64,000 nucleotides of DNA, taken from the NCBI GenBank assembly GCA_934133005.1, contig CAKPAI010000004.1, positions 62,001 through 126,000 of the forward strand, in the 5' to 3' direction. Under the pieces are notes generated by a model, which saw nothing but the letters and a program-made list of their open reading frames with translations, was not told the origin of the DNA and did no database searches. The DNA comes from an uncultured Clostridia bacterium (GTDB lineage: Bacteria; Bacillota; Clostridia; TANB77; CAG-508). Made by a program: the position numbers and the translations under genes. This document shows positions 53,665 to 62,933 of the stretch, one piece after another (positions within the stretch are counted from its first letter, which is position 1; each line of letters starts with the position of its first letter).

Positions 53665-54135
53665 GTGCCAAGAAAAGGATATATAGCAAAAAGAGAAGTA
53701 TTACCAGATCCAATTTACAATAGCAAAGTTGTTACAAAATTAATAAACAACGTAATGCTTGATGGTAAGAAAACAGTTGCTCAAAAAATAGTTTATGATG
53801 CATTTGATATCATAAAAGAAAAAGAGCAAAAAAATCCACTAGAAGTATTTGAAGAAGCACTTAATAACGTAATGCCAGTTCTAGAAGTTAAAGCTAGAAG
53901 AATTGGTGGTGCTACATACCAAGTACCATTAGAAATAAGACCAGAAAGAAGACAAACATTAGGACTAAGATGGTTAGTTACATACGCTAGAAATAGACAT
54001 GAAAAAACTATGGCTGAAAAACTAGCTGGAGAAATAATGGATGCAGTTGCTGGAAACGGTGGAGCTTTCAAGAAGAAAGAAGATATGCATAAGATGGCTG
54101 AAGCTAATAAAGCTTTTGCTCATTACAAATTCTAA
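53665..54135 (+). CDS. rpsG: 30S ribosomal protein S7
   Basis: 156 residues, the standard size. It begins MPRKGYIAKREVLPDPIYNS and contains EVKARRIGGATYQVPLEIRP and LRWLVTYARNRHEKTM, the 16S rRNA contact segments. S7 nucleates assembly of the 30S head and can repress its own operon. GTG start, AAGGAGGG upstream. Its last codons overlap structured RNA element 2. Confidence 0.98.
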   Translation: MPRKGYIAKREVLPDPIYNSKVVTKLINNVMLDGKKTVAQKIVYDAFDIIKEKEQKNPLEVFEEALNNVMPVLEVKARRIGGATYQVPLEIRPERRQTLGLRWLVTYARNRHEKTMAEKLAGEIMDAVAGNGGAFKKKEDMHKMAEANKAFAHYKF

Positions 54136-54254
54136 TTATAAGCTACGTCTAACATCGTTAACCTTCATCTAAAAATTTCCTCAACGTACACTAGTACGTT
54201 TCCGGAATTTTTGATTTGGTTGCCTTGTTATACTTGCTTCTAATCAAAATTTGT
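54125..54254 (+). promoter_or_regulatory. Structured RNA element 2 in the rpsG-fusA gap
   Basis: Pairs ACAAATT/AATTTGT, AAGC/GCTT, TAACA/TGTTA, AACC/GGTT, ATC/GAT, AAAAATT-t-CC/GGAATTTTT and AACGTAC/GTACGTT with an ACTA loop. It has the same order of stems and conserved internal loops as element 1, but different paired bases. It starts within the end of rpsG. Confidence 0.7.
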
Positions 54255-54287
54255 AAATAAATTAAATTTAGAAAGGGAGAAAAAAGT

Positions 54288-56378
54288 ATGGCCCAAAATG
54301 GAAGAGAGTTTCCTTTAGAGAAAACAAGAAATATAGGAATAATGGCCCATATAGATGCAGGAAAAACAACTACAACTGAGAGAATACTTTTTTACACAGG
54401 AAGAACACACAAAATAGGTGAGGTTCATGATGGTGCTGCTACAATGGACTGGATGGTTCAAGAGCAAGAAAGAGGTATAACAATTACATCTGCTGCTACA
54501 ACATGTCACTGGTTAGGTAATAGAATAAACATTATCGATACTCCAGGACACGTTGACTTTACAGTAGAAGTTGAAAGATCTCTAAGAGTATTAGATGGTG
54601 CAGTTTTAGTATTAGCTGCGAAAGGTGGAGTTCAACCACAATCTGAAACTGTTTGGAGACAAGCAGATAAGTACCAAGTACCAAGAATGGCATATGTAAA
54701 CAAAATGGATATTACAGGTGCTGATTTCTATGGATGTGTTGAACAAATTAAATCAAGATTAGGTGCTAATCCAGTTCCAGTTCAATTACCAATTGGAGCA
54801 GAAGATAACTTCCAAGGAATAGTTGACTTAATTAAGATGAGAGCTTTCATTCATAAAGACGATTTAGGAAAAGACATTGAAGAATGTGATATTCCTGAAG
54901 ATATGAAAGCAGATGCTGAAAAGTATAGATCAGAAATGATTGAAGCTGCAGCAGAACAAGATGATGAATTAATGATGAAATACTTAGATGGTGAAGAACT
55001 AACAGCTGATGAAATTAAAGCTGGTCTAAGAAAAGGAACAATAGCTAACACTTTAGTTCCAGTAACATGTGGTTCATCATACAAGAACAAAGGTGTTCAA
55101 GAATTATTAAATGCTATAGTTGATTACATGCCATCACCACTTGATATACCAGCTATAAAAGGTGTTGATGAAGACGGTAATGAGGTAGAAAGCAAGACAG
55201 ATGATAATGAACCATTTGCTGCTTTAGCATTCAAGATAATGACAGACCCATATGTTGGAAAACTATGTTTCTTCAGAGTTTATTCAGGAACTTGCGATAC
55301 AGGTACAACAATATTAAATGCAACAAAGAATAAGAAAGATAGAATAGGAAGAATCCTATTAATGCATGCTAACCATAGACAAGATATAGATAAGGTTTAC
55401 GCTGGAGATATAGCTGCAGCTGTTGGACTAAAAGATGTTTCAACAGGTGATACATTATGTGATCCAGATCACCCAGTAATACTTGAATCTATGGAATTCC
55501 CAGAGCCAGTTATCGATATAGCTATAGAGCCAAAAGATAAGGCTAATGGAGAAAAAATGGGAATAGCTTTAGCAAAACTTGCTGAAGAAGATCCAACATT
55601 CAAAACATGGACAGATCAAGAATCTGGACAAACAATTATAGCAGGTATGGGTGAGCTTCACCTAGATATAATCGTTGACAGATTAAAGAGAGAGTTCAAA
55701 GTTGAATGTACAGTAGGTAAACCACAAGTTTCTTATAAAGAAACAATCAGAAATAAAGTAAGAGTTCAAGGTAAATTCGTTCGTCAATCTGGTGGACATG
55801 GACAATACGGTGATGTTTGGTTTGAAATGGAACCATTAGAACCAGGTTCAGGTGTTCAATTCGAAAGCAAGATTGTCGGAGGATCTGTTCCAAAAGAATT
55901 TATCAAGCCAGTTGAAGAAGGTATGAGAGAAGCTGCAATGAGTGGTATCTTAGCTGGTTACCCAGTTATAGACTTCAAAGCAACTTTAGTAGATGGTTCA
56001 TACCACGAAGTTGACTCATCAGAAATGGCCTTCAAGATTGCTGCATCAATGGCATTCAAAGAGGGATGTAAACAAGCTAAATCTGTTATACTAGAGCCTA
56101 TCATGAGAGTTGAAATAACAGTTCCAGAAGAATACATGGGAGATGTTATTGGAGACATAAATGCTAGACGTGGTAGAATGGAAGGAATGGAAGCAAGAAG
56201 TGGTAACCAAATAATAAGAGGATTTATTCCACTTTCAGAAATGTTTGGTTATGCAACAGACTTACGTTCAAAGACACAAGGAAGAGGAACATACTCAATG
56301 GAACCAAGCCATTACGAAGAAGTTCCAAAATCAGTATTTGAGCAAATCGTTGCTTCAAGAGCTAAAAAATCTGAGTAA
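54288..56378 (+). CDS. fusA: Elongation factor G
   Basis: 696 residues, standard EF-G. GTPase motifs: AHIDAGKTTTTERI (G1), DTPGHVDF (G3), NKMD (G4). Domains II-V follow, with GMGELHLDII in domain III, SGGHGQYGDVW at the start of domain IV and a complete domain V ending VASRAKKSE. It translocates tRNA-mRNA after peptide transfer and, with RRF, recycles ribosomes. Third gene of the str operon; AAAGGGAG precedes the ATG. Confidence 0.98.
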   Translation: MAQNGREFPLEKTRNIGIMAHIDAGKTTTTERILFYTGRTHKIGEVHDGAATMDWMVQEQERGITITSAATTCHWLGNRINIIDTPGHVDFTVEVERSLRVLDGAVLVLAAKGGVQPQSETVWRQADKYQVPRMAYVNKMDITGADFYGCVEQIKSRLGANPVPVQLPIGAEDNFQGIVDLIKMRAFIHKDDLGKDIEECDIPEDMKADAEKYRSEMIEAAAEQDDELMMKYLDGEELTADEIKAGLRKGTIANTLVPVTCGSSYKNKGVQELLNAIVDYMPSPLDIPAIKGVDEDGNEVESKTDDNEPFAALAFKIMTDPYVGKLCFFRVYSGTCDTGTTILNATKNKKDRIGRILLMHANHRQDIDKVYAGDIAAAVGLKDVSTGDTLCDPDHPVILESMEFPEPVIDIAIEPKDKANGEKMGIALAKLAEEDPTFKTWTDQESGQTIIAGMGELHLDIIVDRLKREFKVECTVGKPQVSYKETIRNKVRVQGKFVRQSGGHGQYGDVWFEMEPLEPGSGVQFESKIVGGSVPKEFIKPVEEGMREAAMSGILAGYPVIDFKATLVDGSYHEVDSSEMAFKIAASMAFKEGCKQAKSVILEPIMRVEITVPEEYMGDVIGDINARRGRMEGMEARSGNQIIRGFIPLSEMFGYATDLRSKTQGRGTYSMEPSHYEEVPKSVFEQIVASRAKKSE

Positions 56379-56388
56379 AAACATCATA

Positions 56389-56431
56389 TTTGCAAGAAAC
56401 TCTTGCAAAAAATGAAAAAATATTATAAAAT
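56389..56431 (+). promoter_or_regulatory. Hairpin and possible internal promoter before tuf
   Basis: Nine-bp hairpin TTTGCAAGA-aac-TCTTGCAAA (56389-56409). TTGCAA at 56403-56408 and TAAAAT at 56426-56431 are 17 bp apart and give tuf a possible promoter of its own. Confidence 0.5.
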
Positions 56432-56481
56432 GCAAGAAAATAATAACTAAGTTTATTAAATTAAAAAATATAAGAAGAAAA

Positions 56482-56502
56482 GGCTTAAGTAAAACTTAAG
56501 CC
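56482..56502 (+). promoter_or_regulatory. Hairpin in the tuf leader
   Basis: GGCTTAAG-taaaa-CTTAAGCC, perfect, about 18 bp before the tuf AAGGAGG. A stability or regulatory structure. Confidence 0.5.
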
Positions 56503-56534
56503 CTCAACTTCAAAATTTAAGGAGGAATTAAAAA

Positions 56535-57734
56535 ATGGCAAAGGAAAAATTTGTTAGATCAAAGCCACACGTTAACATTGGTACAATCGGACACGTTGAC
56601 CATGGTAAAACAACAACAACAGCAGCTATTACAAAATACCTAAGTTTATTAGGACAAGCTAAATATGAAGCATACGATCAAATCGATGGTGCTCCAGAAG
56701 AAAAAGCAAGAGGAATCACAATTAACACAGCTCACGTTGAATATGAAACAGCAAACAGACATTATGCTCACGTTGACTGCCCAGGACACGCAGATTACGT
56801 AAAGAACATGATAACAGGTGCTGCTCAAATGGATGGTGCTATATTAGTTGTTTCTGCAGCTGATGGACCAATGCCTCAAACAAGAGAGCATATACTACTT
56901 GCAAGACAAGTTGGTGTTAAATATATCGTTGTTTACTTAAATAAATGCGATATGGTTGACGATCCAGAATTATTAGAATTAGTTGAAATGGAAGTTAGAG
57001 ACTTATTAACAGAATATGGTTTCCCAGGAGACGAAATTCCAGTTATAAAAGGATCTTCATTAAAAGTACTAGAAAGTACATCAACAGATCCAAACGCACC
57101 AGAATATCAATGCATGAAAGAATTAATGGATGCAGTTGATAGCTATATCCCAACACCAGAAAGACCAGTAGACCAACCATTCTTAATGCCTATTGAAGAC
57201 GTTATGACAATAACAGGTCGTGGTACAGTTGTTACAGGAAGAGTAGAAAGAGGAGAAGTTAAACTACAAGACGAAGTTGAAATAGTTGGTATCAAACCTT
57301 CTACAAAAACTGTTGTAACAGGTGTTGAAATGTTCAGAAAACTTCTTGACCAAGCAGAAGCTGGTGATAACATCGGTGTTCTATTAAGAGGTGTTCAAAG
57401 AACAGACGTAGAAAGAGGACAAGTTCTTGCAAAACCAGGATCAATACATCCTCATACAAAATTCAAATCACAAGTATACGTTCTAACTAAAGAAGAAGGT
57501 GGACGTCATACACCATTCTTCAATGGTTACAGACCACAATTCTACTTTAGAACAACAGACGTTACAGGTGTTATTGAATTAGACGCTGGAACAGAAATGG
57601 TTATGCCAGGAGATAACGTTAACATGACAATCGAATTAATCACACCAATCGCTATCGAAAAAGGACTAAGATTCGCTATCCGTGAAGGTGGTAGAACAGT
57701 TGGTTCAGGTGTTGTTTCTGATATAATTGAATAA
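56535..57734 (+). CDS. tuf: Elongation factor Tu
   Basis: 399 residues. G motifs GHVDHGKTTTTAAI, DCPGHADY, NKCD and the domain II/III signatures (TGRGTVVTGRVERG, and GGRHTPFF near the end). It delivers aminoacyl-tRNA to the ribosome. Strong AAGGAGG and highly biased codon use with GTT/GTA and AAC, as expected for a very highly expressed gene. It ends the str operon, followed by a terminator. Confidence 0.99.
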   Translation: MAKEKFVRSKPHVNIGTIGHVDHGKTTTTAAITKYLSLLGQAKYEAYDQIDGAPEEKARGITINTAHVEYETANRHYAHVDCPGHADYVKNMITGAAQMDGAILVVSAADGPMPQTREHILLARQVGVKYIVVYLNKCDMVDDPELLELVEMEVRDLLTEYGFPGDEIPVIKGSSLKVLESTSTDPNAPEYQCMKELMDAVDSYIPTPERPVDQPFLMPIEDVMTITGRGTVVTGRVERGEVKLQDEVEIVGIKPSTKTVVTGVEMFRKLLDQAEAGDNIGVLLRGVQRTDVERGQVLAKPGSIHPHTKFKSQVYVLTKEEGGRHTPFFNGYRPQFYFRTTDVTGVIELDAGTEMVMPGDNVNMTIELITPIAIEKGLRFAIREGGRTVGSGVVSDIIE

Positions 57735-57756
57735 TTATTAAATGAAATATAAAAAT

Positions 57757-57792
57757 AGGGGGTTACAAGTAATTGTAATGCCCTGTTTTTTT
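57757..57792 (+). terminator. Terminator after tuf
   Basis: AGGGGGTTACAA pairs with TTGTAATGCCCT with one mismatch and a wobble, followed by a run of seven Ts. Confidence 0.85.
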
Positions 57793-57804
57793 CTGCGAAA
57801 TTTA

Positions 57805-57833
57805 TTGACATTTATTCGGGTTCATTATATACT
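57805..57833 (+). promoter_or_regulatory. Promoter of the SH3-NlpC/P60 gene
   Basis: TTGACA at 57805-57810 and TATACT at 57828-57833, 17 bp apart. Confidence 0.8.
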
Positions 57834-57882
57834 TTAACTGCTAATAAACTAAAGAACTAAACAAAGTTTATAGGAGAAATAC

Positions 57883-59208
57883 ATGAAAAGAAAATTAATA
57901 TTAGTAAACATTATAATAGCTGGTGCAATTTTACTTCTTACAACTAAGGTAAATGCAGCAACTGCAACAGTAACAACAGAAACACTAAATTTAAGAGAAA
58001 AAGCAGATACTTCATCTAATGTATTAGAACTTTTAAATGCAGATGAAAAGCTAGAAATAATTTCAGAAGAAGGTTCATGGTACAAGGTAAAGCATGGAAA
58101 TAATACAGGATATGTAAGTAAGGACTATGTTAAAGTATCTGGAACAGTTGATAGTAACACAAAAAATAATGATGATACAACAACGACAACTGAAACAAAT
58201 AAAGATTCTAACAATACTACACAAACATCTGATTTTTCAAATGCTAATGTAGGTGATAAAATAACAATAAAAGCAAATGCAAAAGTAAGAATATTACCAT
58301 TAATAAATTCTCAAATACTTACAACACTTACAAGTGATACTGAGGCAGAGGTAATATCAACAACCAATAATTGGATTTTTGTATCATTAAATACAATTAC
58401 AGGTTGGATTCCAAAGACTAGTGGAATATCAACTGCCAAAAGTGAAGAAACTACAAACAATGAACCAATTACAGAAACTACTACAAAACAAGAAGAAATA
58501 AAGCAAGAAACAACAACTCAAACAAATACAACTAGTTATTCAGAAACAAAAACAAAATATATAAATGTTAATTCTGCATATGTGAGAAGTGAAGCCTCTA
58601 CTTCAGGTTCTATTGTAACAACATTAATAAAAGATACTGACGTAAAAGTTACAGGTGAAAGTGGTGATTGGTATAAAGTAGAATATGGCACATATTCTGG
58701 ATATATATATAAAGATTTATTATCTGATAATAAATCTGAAACGACAAACAGAAGTGGCGAAGCACTTACTAGAAATATAGAAGAAAATAATGATACTGAA
58801 AGCGGAAATAATAACGTAGAAACTACAAGTTCAAAGGGAGAAGAAATTGTAGCTTATGCAAATCAGTATTTAGGTTGTAGTTATGTATATGGGGGTTCAG
58901 GACCAAGTACATTTGATTGTTCTGGGTTTACAATGTATGTATACAAACATTTTGGATATTCACTTTCACACTCTGCAACAGCACAATCATATGAGGGAAC
59001 AGCAATATCTAAGGAGAATTTGCAAGTTGGGGATTTAGTATTTTTTTCCGACTATCAAACATTAGAAGGAATTGGACATTGTGGAATTTATATAGGTAAT
59101 GGAGAATTTATACATGCTTCTTCAGGAAGTGGGTATTGTGTAAAAGTTTCAAATTTATTATCAGGAAGTTATAATACAAGATATGTAACAGCAAGAAGAC
59201 TAATATAG
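57883..59208 (+). CDS. Secreted wall hydrolase with three SH3 domains and NlpC/P60
   Basis: 441 residues. Signal peptide (about 1-25, VNA-A). Three bacterial SH3 domains (about 27-88, 120-183 and 224-285; LNLREKADTSSNVLELLNAD, VRILPLINSQILT, AYVRSEASTSGSIVTTL) separated by Thr/Asn/Glu linkers bind the wall. The C-terminal NlpC/P60 domain (about 325-441) has its Cys in FDCSGFTMYV near 345 and His in GHCGIYIG near 404. It cuts D-Glu-diaminopimelate peptide bonds. It has its own promoter and ends 39 bp before comEC. Confidence 0.93.
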   Translation: MKRKLILVNIIIAGAILLLTTKVNAATATVTTETLNLREKADTSSNVLELLNADEKLEIISEEGSWYKVKHGNNTGYVSKDYVKVSGTVDSNTKNNDDTTTTTETNKDSNNTTQTSDFSNANVGDKITIKANAKVRILPLINSQILTTLTSDTEAEVISTTNNWIFVSLNTITGWIPKTSGISTAKSEETTNNEPITETTTKQEEIKQETTTQTNTTSYSETKTKYINVNSAYVRSEASTSGSIVTTLIKDTDVKVTGESGDWYKVEYGTYSGYIYKDLLSDNKSETTNRSGEALTRNIEENNDTESGNNNVETTSSKGEEIVAYANQYLGCSYVYGGSGPSTFDCSGFTMYVYKHFGYSLSHSATAQSYEGTAISKENLQVGDLVFFSDYQTLEGIGHCGIYIGNGEFIHASSGSGYCVKVSNLLSGSYNTRYVTARRLI

Positions 59209-59247
59209 AAACTAAATAATAAAATAAGGCGAATAGAAAGAGGTAAA

Positions 59248-61560
59248 ATGAAAAGACCATTTCTACTTGTTGCAATAAGCCTGATAGTAGGCATTATAAT
59301 AGGGGAATACTTGAGTAAAAGTATTCTTTTTATTTTTGCTATTCTAATAGTAACACTATATGGAATAATAAAAAAGAAAATAGAATATAAAGCTATATTA
59401 GTAAGTATTACAATAATATTATTAGCAATTTTATATACAAGAAACTTAAATAATAGATATGAAAATTTATATAGACAATATGATAAAACTGAAATTACTG
59501 TAATTGGCATAATTGAAAGTGAGGTAAAAGAAACTGATTATTACTATAATGTTCAATTAAAGGTAAAGCAAAGAGATAAATTATATAATACTAAATTAAA
59601 CGTTTATATAAAGAAAAATTTAATAAAGGATAAGAATGCATTAAAGTATGGAAACAAAATAAAAATATTAGGAGAATATAAAGAACCAGAGAAAGCTAGA
59701 AACTATAAAGGTTTTGATTATAAAAAGAGCCTTAAAACTAAAAAAATATATGGAAATATTATTGTTGATAAAGAAATGTTAGTAATATCAAAGAATAATG
59801 GAAATAGCATAGTAAAAAGTATTAGAGATTTTTCTGTTAAATTAAAAGAAAATTTGAGCAGATTGTTAAATGAAGAAGAACAGGGGATAGTACAAGGAAT
59901 CGTATTAGGAGACATATCAAAATTAAGCGAAGATATAAAAGAAAATTTTACAAATAGCAGTCTTGCACATATGCTTGCTGTATCTGGGGCACATGTAACA
60001 TATGTAATTATGGCTGTAAATTCATTAGTTCCAAGCAAAAAAGTTGGAATAAAAATTTCAAAAGGCATAACAATTATAGTTTTAATATTTTTTATGATAA
60101 TAACAAATATGTCGCCATCAGTGACAAGAGCAGTAATTTGTGTGATTATAAATATTTGTGCAAAATTAATATATAGAAAACCAGATACAATAAATGCATT
60201 AGCAATTAGTATAGTTTTTATATTAACTTTGAATCCTTTTAGTATATTTAATATAGGATTTGAACTTTCATATGCTGGTACAATTGGAATTATTTGTTTT
60301 AGTAAAATATTTGAAAATAAAGCAAAGAGTAAAATCAAAAAGTATATTTTAGATAGTATAATAGTAAGTACAAGTGCAAATTTAGTATCTTTTCCTCTTA
60401 TGGCATACTATTTTAATACGATTTCATTAAATTTTATTATATCAAATTTAATTGTTTCTCCTATATTAGGGTTAATTATTATTTTAGGAATATTTACATT
60501 ATTAGTTTCAACATTTTCAATAAAATTAGCTAAAATTATATCTATTCCATTAAAAATAGGCATAGATTTAATAATAAAGATGACGGAAATTATTTCAAAT
60601 TTACCAATAAAAAATATATTAGTGATAACACCACCAATAATAGTGATTGTAATATTTTATATATTCTTATTTTATACAAGATTTAATTTTAAGAAAGTGA
60701 GTAAAAACTGGAAAAAGCTTTTAAGTATAGCAGTTTGTATTAGTTTAGTAGTAAATATTTTTAATTTTAAATCTAGAAAATTTGTACTTTATTTTGTAGA
60801 TGTAGGTCAAGGAGATTGTACTTTAATTATAACTGAAGAAAATAAGAAAATTTTAATAGATGGAGGAGGAAATAGCAATTCAGATGTAGGAAAAAACATT
60901 TTGGTTCCATATTTATTGGATAGAGGAATTATGAAATTAGATTATATAATAGTTTCTCATTTTGACTATGACCACGCAACAGGAGTTGCCCAAATATTAG
61001 GAAAGATAGATGTATCAAGCATTATACTAACTAGACAACTTGAAGAAAATGATATTTATAGGCATATTTTATCTATTGCAAAAGAAAAAAAGATAAAACT
61101 AATTTATGTGAAAGAAGGTGATGTATTAAAAATTGGTGGTATAAAAATATCAATTATACACCCAGAAAACAAACTAATGATAAATAATCCAATGAATAAT
61201 AATTCAATAGTGTGTAAGGTAGAATATAATTCTTTTTCAATGCTATTAACAGGAGACATTGAAATGGAAGCTGAAGAACTTATATTAAGAAAAAATATAA
61301 ACTTAAAAGCAGATGTATTAAAAGTAGCACATCACGGCTCTAAAACTTCTACTACTGGAGAATTTTTAAAAGCAATAAATCCTAAAGTTGCTTTGATAGG
61401 AGTTGGAAAAAATAATAATTTTGGACATCCAAGCAATGAAGTAATACAAAGGCTAAAAGAGAATGGAACAAGAATATACAGAACAGATGAAAATGGGGAG
61501 ATAAGCATTACAGTAAATAAAAAAGGCAGAATAATAAAAATACAGAGATGTATTACATAG
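59248..61560 (+). CDS. comEC: ComEC/Rec2 DNA uptake channel
   Basis: 770 residues in the standard order: an N-terminal DUF4131 region with two membrane segments, a Competence domain of multiple membrane helices (about 200-490, with SSLAHMLAVSGAHVTYVIM) and a C-terminal metallo-beta-lactamase domain (DVGQGDCTLI near 517, HFDYDHATG near 570, HHGSKTSTTGEF near 692). ComEC moves single-stranded DNA across the membrane in transformation. No comEA or comFA gene is in the window. It is followed by a terminator, then plasmid-type genes. Confidence 0.95.
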   Translation: MKRPFLLVAISLIVGIIIGEYLSKSILFIFAILIVTLYGIIKKKIEYKAILVSITIILLAILYTRNLNNRYENLYRQYDKTEITVIGIIESEVKETDYYYNVQLKVKQRDKLYNTKLNVYIKKNLIKDKNALKYGNKIKILGEYKEPEKARNYKGFDYKKSLKTKKIYGNIIVDKEMLVISKNNGNSIVKSIRDFSVKLKENLSRLLNEEEQGIVQGIVLGDISKLSEDIKENFTNSSLAHMLAVSGAHVTYVIMAVNSLVPSKKVGIKISKGITIIVLIFFMIITNMSPSVTRAVICVIINICAKLIYRKPDTINALAISIVFILTLNPFSIFNIGFELSYAGTIGIICFSKIFENKAKSKIKKYILDSIIVSTSANLVSFPLMAYYFNTISLNFIISNLIVSPILGLIIILGIFTLLVSTFSIKLAKIISIPLKIGIDLIIKMTEIISNLPIKNILVITPPIIVIVIFYIFLFYTRFNFKKVSKNWKKLLSIAVCISLVVNIFNFKSRKFVLYFVDVGQGDCTLIITEENKKILIDGGGNSNSDVGKNILVPYLLDRGIMKLDYIIVSHFDYDHATGVAQILGKIDVSSIILTRQLEENDIYRHILSIAKEKKIKLIYVKEGDVLKIGGIKISIIHPENKLMINNPMNNNSIVCKVEYNSFSMLLTGDIEMEAEELILRKNINLKADVLKVAHHGSKTSTTGEFLKAINPKVALIGVGKNNNFGHPSNEVIQRLKENGTRIYRTDENGEISITVNKKGRIIKIQRCIT

Positions 61561-61565
61561 AACAG

Positions 61566-61605
61566 AGCGAATTGATTAGAAATAATTAGTTCGCTATATT
61601 TTTAT
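61566..61605 (+). terminator. Terminator after comEC
   Basis: AGCGAATTGATTA pairs with TAATTAGTTCGCT through two wobbles, then ATATTTTT. Confidence 0.8.
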
Positions 61606-61632
61606 GCCAAAATTTAAAAGGAGGAAATGAAA

Positions 61633-62328
61633 ATGAATGTAAATGTAAAATTTGTAACAGATGATAAATGCTGTGCTTATAGCAAGTACGGAATAAAGAT
61701 TATTGATAATGAAAAATTTATAAAACCTGTAAAGGGAGCAAGGAAAGAAAAAATTGACCTAGTAAAATATATAGACAATGAAATGCTGGATATATTAAAT
61801 ATTGGTAAGAAAGTGTATTTTAAAGAGAAAATAAATGACAGAGAGATATTAGATTATGCAGACAAATATGGAATGTTTGGACTTATATTAGAACAAATAC
61901 TAGAAGATACAAAACCAAATTCAAAGTTTGATGTAAGAGGAATGACAATATTTTCAAAGGAATATGTAGAATCATTTGAACTAATACGATTATATGCAGG
62001 AAAGCTATATGAATTCTTATATAATATTGATAAAAAAAGCGATAGAATAAGAGTTCCTGCAATTCTAACAGATAGGAATACAGAGATAAACTTTGTATTC
62101 AACATCGAGAATGATGTGACAGTAAAGGTTATAAGTTTGAAACAAGCGATAGACCTATATTTTACACTTCAAATTTCAAAGCCTGTAAGAACATTGAAAA
62201 TATGCAAGTATTGTAATAAAGCTTTCTTTGCAAATAATATAAAAGCAAATTATTGCTGTCATAGTTGTAAGAATAAAGCCAATGTTTACAAATGCAGAGC
62301 AAAAGCAAGAAATGGAGGTGTAGAATAA
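61633..62328 (+). CDS. DUF6076-like protein with C-terminal CGNR-type zinc finger
   Basis: 231 residues from ATG 61633 (AGGAGG at 8 nt; the ATG at 61627 is only 2 nt away). No membrane segment. The C-terminal 45 residues hold CKYCNKAFFANNIKANYCC and HSCKNKANVYKCR, a zinc-finger with the Cys pairs of CGNR-type fingers. I recall similar proteins in Firmicutes ICEs and plasmids (DUF6076), though I cannot confirm that here. It is the first gene of what appears to be a mobile element. Function unknown. Confidence 0.65.
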   Translation: MNVNVKFVTDDKCCAYSKYGIKIIDNEKFIKPVKGARKEKIDLVKYIDNEMLDILNIGKKVYFKEKINDREILDYADKYGMFGLILEQILEDTKPNSKFDVRGMTIFSKEYVESFELIRLYAGKLYEFLYNIDKKSDRIRVPAILTDRNTEINFVFNIENDVTVKVISLKQAIDLYFTLQISKPVRTLKICKYCNKAFFANNIKANYCCHSCKNKANVYKCRAKARNGGVE

Positions 62329-62618
62329 TGAACACATCTGAAAGCATAGAATTTTTAAATAATATGAAAAAAGGACAATTTTGCACAGTGTATATTCCAC
62401 TAATAAATGAAGAAACTATACCTATAACAGTAATGTATATGGGAAAAGATAGAGAAGGTAGATATAGATTTATGGACACTGGAAAATTTGTATTGCCACA
62501 AAAACTTATAGAACAGAAAGCAATAAAGGTAGATAAAGAATATAATGAGAATATAGCAAAGAAAATATATTATAAGTTTAAAAAATTACAGCAATTAAGA
62601 AAACAACAAGAAAGATAA
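62328..62618 (+). CDS. Small protein of mobile-element type, unknown function
   Basis: 96 residues from ATG 62328, which overlaps the previous stop (TAATG) with GGAGGTG before it; a longer reading from 62292 lies inside the upstream gene. The protein is a beta-rich head (GQFCTVYIPLINEETIPITV) and a Lys/Gln-rich helical tail (KFKKLQQLRKQQER). I do not recognise it. Coupled translation with the zinc-finger gene suggests a joint role. Confidence 0.65.
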   Translation: MNTSESIEFLNNMKKGQFCTVYIPLINEETIPITVMYMGKDREGRYRFMDTGKFVLPQKLIEQKAIKVDKEYNENIAKKIYYKFKKLQQLRKQQER

Positions 62619-62685
62619 TTTCATATTTGCAATTTTTAAACATATCTGCTACAATACAATAAATAAGTGAAAGGAGATGCTTTCA

Positions 62686-62838
62686 ATGAAAAGAAGAGTA
62701 TTTAAAAAGGTAAAACTTACCCAGAAAGAATCTAACTTATTATTAAAAATTGTATTAGAAGAAAGAAATAGACTACTAAAAAATGGAGAATATACGGACA
62801 TCGCAGATGATTTTATAATAAAAAATTATAAAAAATAA
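62686..62838 (+). CDS. 50-residue basic protein of unknown function
   Basis: Basic and helical (MKRRVFKKVKLTQKESNLLL ... FIIKNYKK), with AAAGGAGATG ahead of the ATG, so it is probably translated. The resemblance to helical DNA-binding or plasmid-partition accessory proteins is only an impression from size and charge. It lies between the small protein gene and parA and is followed by a terminator. Confidence 0.65.
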   Translation: MKRRVFKKVKLTQKESNLLLKIVLEERNRLLKNGEYTDIADDFIIKNYKK

Positions 62839-62844
62839 TATTAA

Positions 62845-62878
62845 AAGAACTGTTTTATATATCAGTTCTTTTTTTTTA
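62845..62878 (+). terminator. Terminator before parA
   Basis: AAGAACTG (62845-62852) pairs with CAGTTCTT (62863-62870), then a run of nine Ts. Confidence 0.88.
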
Positions 62879-62879
62879 C

Positions 62880-62912
62880 ATCGCTATTTCATTACTGAAG
62901 TAGCAATTTTTT
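62880..62912 (+). promoter_or_regulatory. Second hairpin with T-run directly before parA
   Basis: ATCGCTATTTC pairs with GAAGTAGCAAT apart from one mismatch and a wobble, ends in a T-run, and is 22 bp from the parA start. It may act as an attenuator. Confidence 0.5.
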
Positions 62913-62933
62913 GTAGAATGGAGGTGAAGAAAA

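Noticed and set aside
56482..56502. A riboswitch before tuf
   Set aside because: A simple 8-bp hairpin with no conserved riboswitch core.
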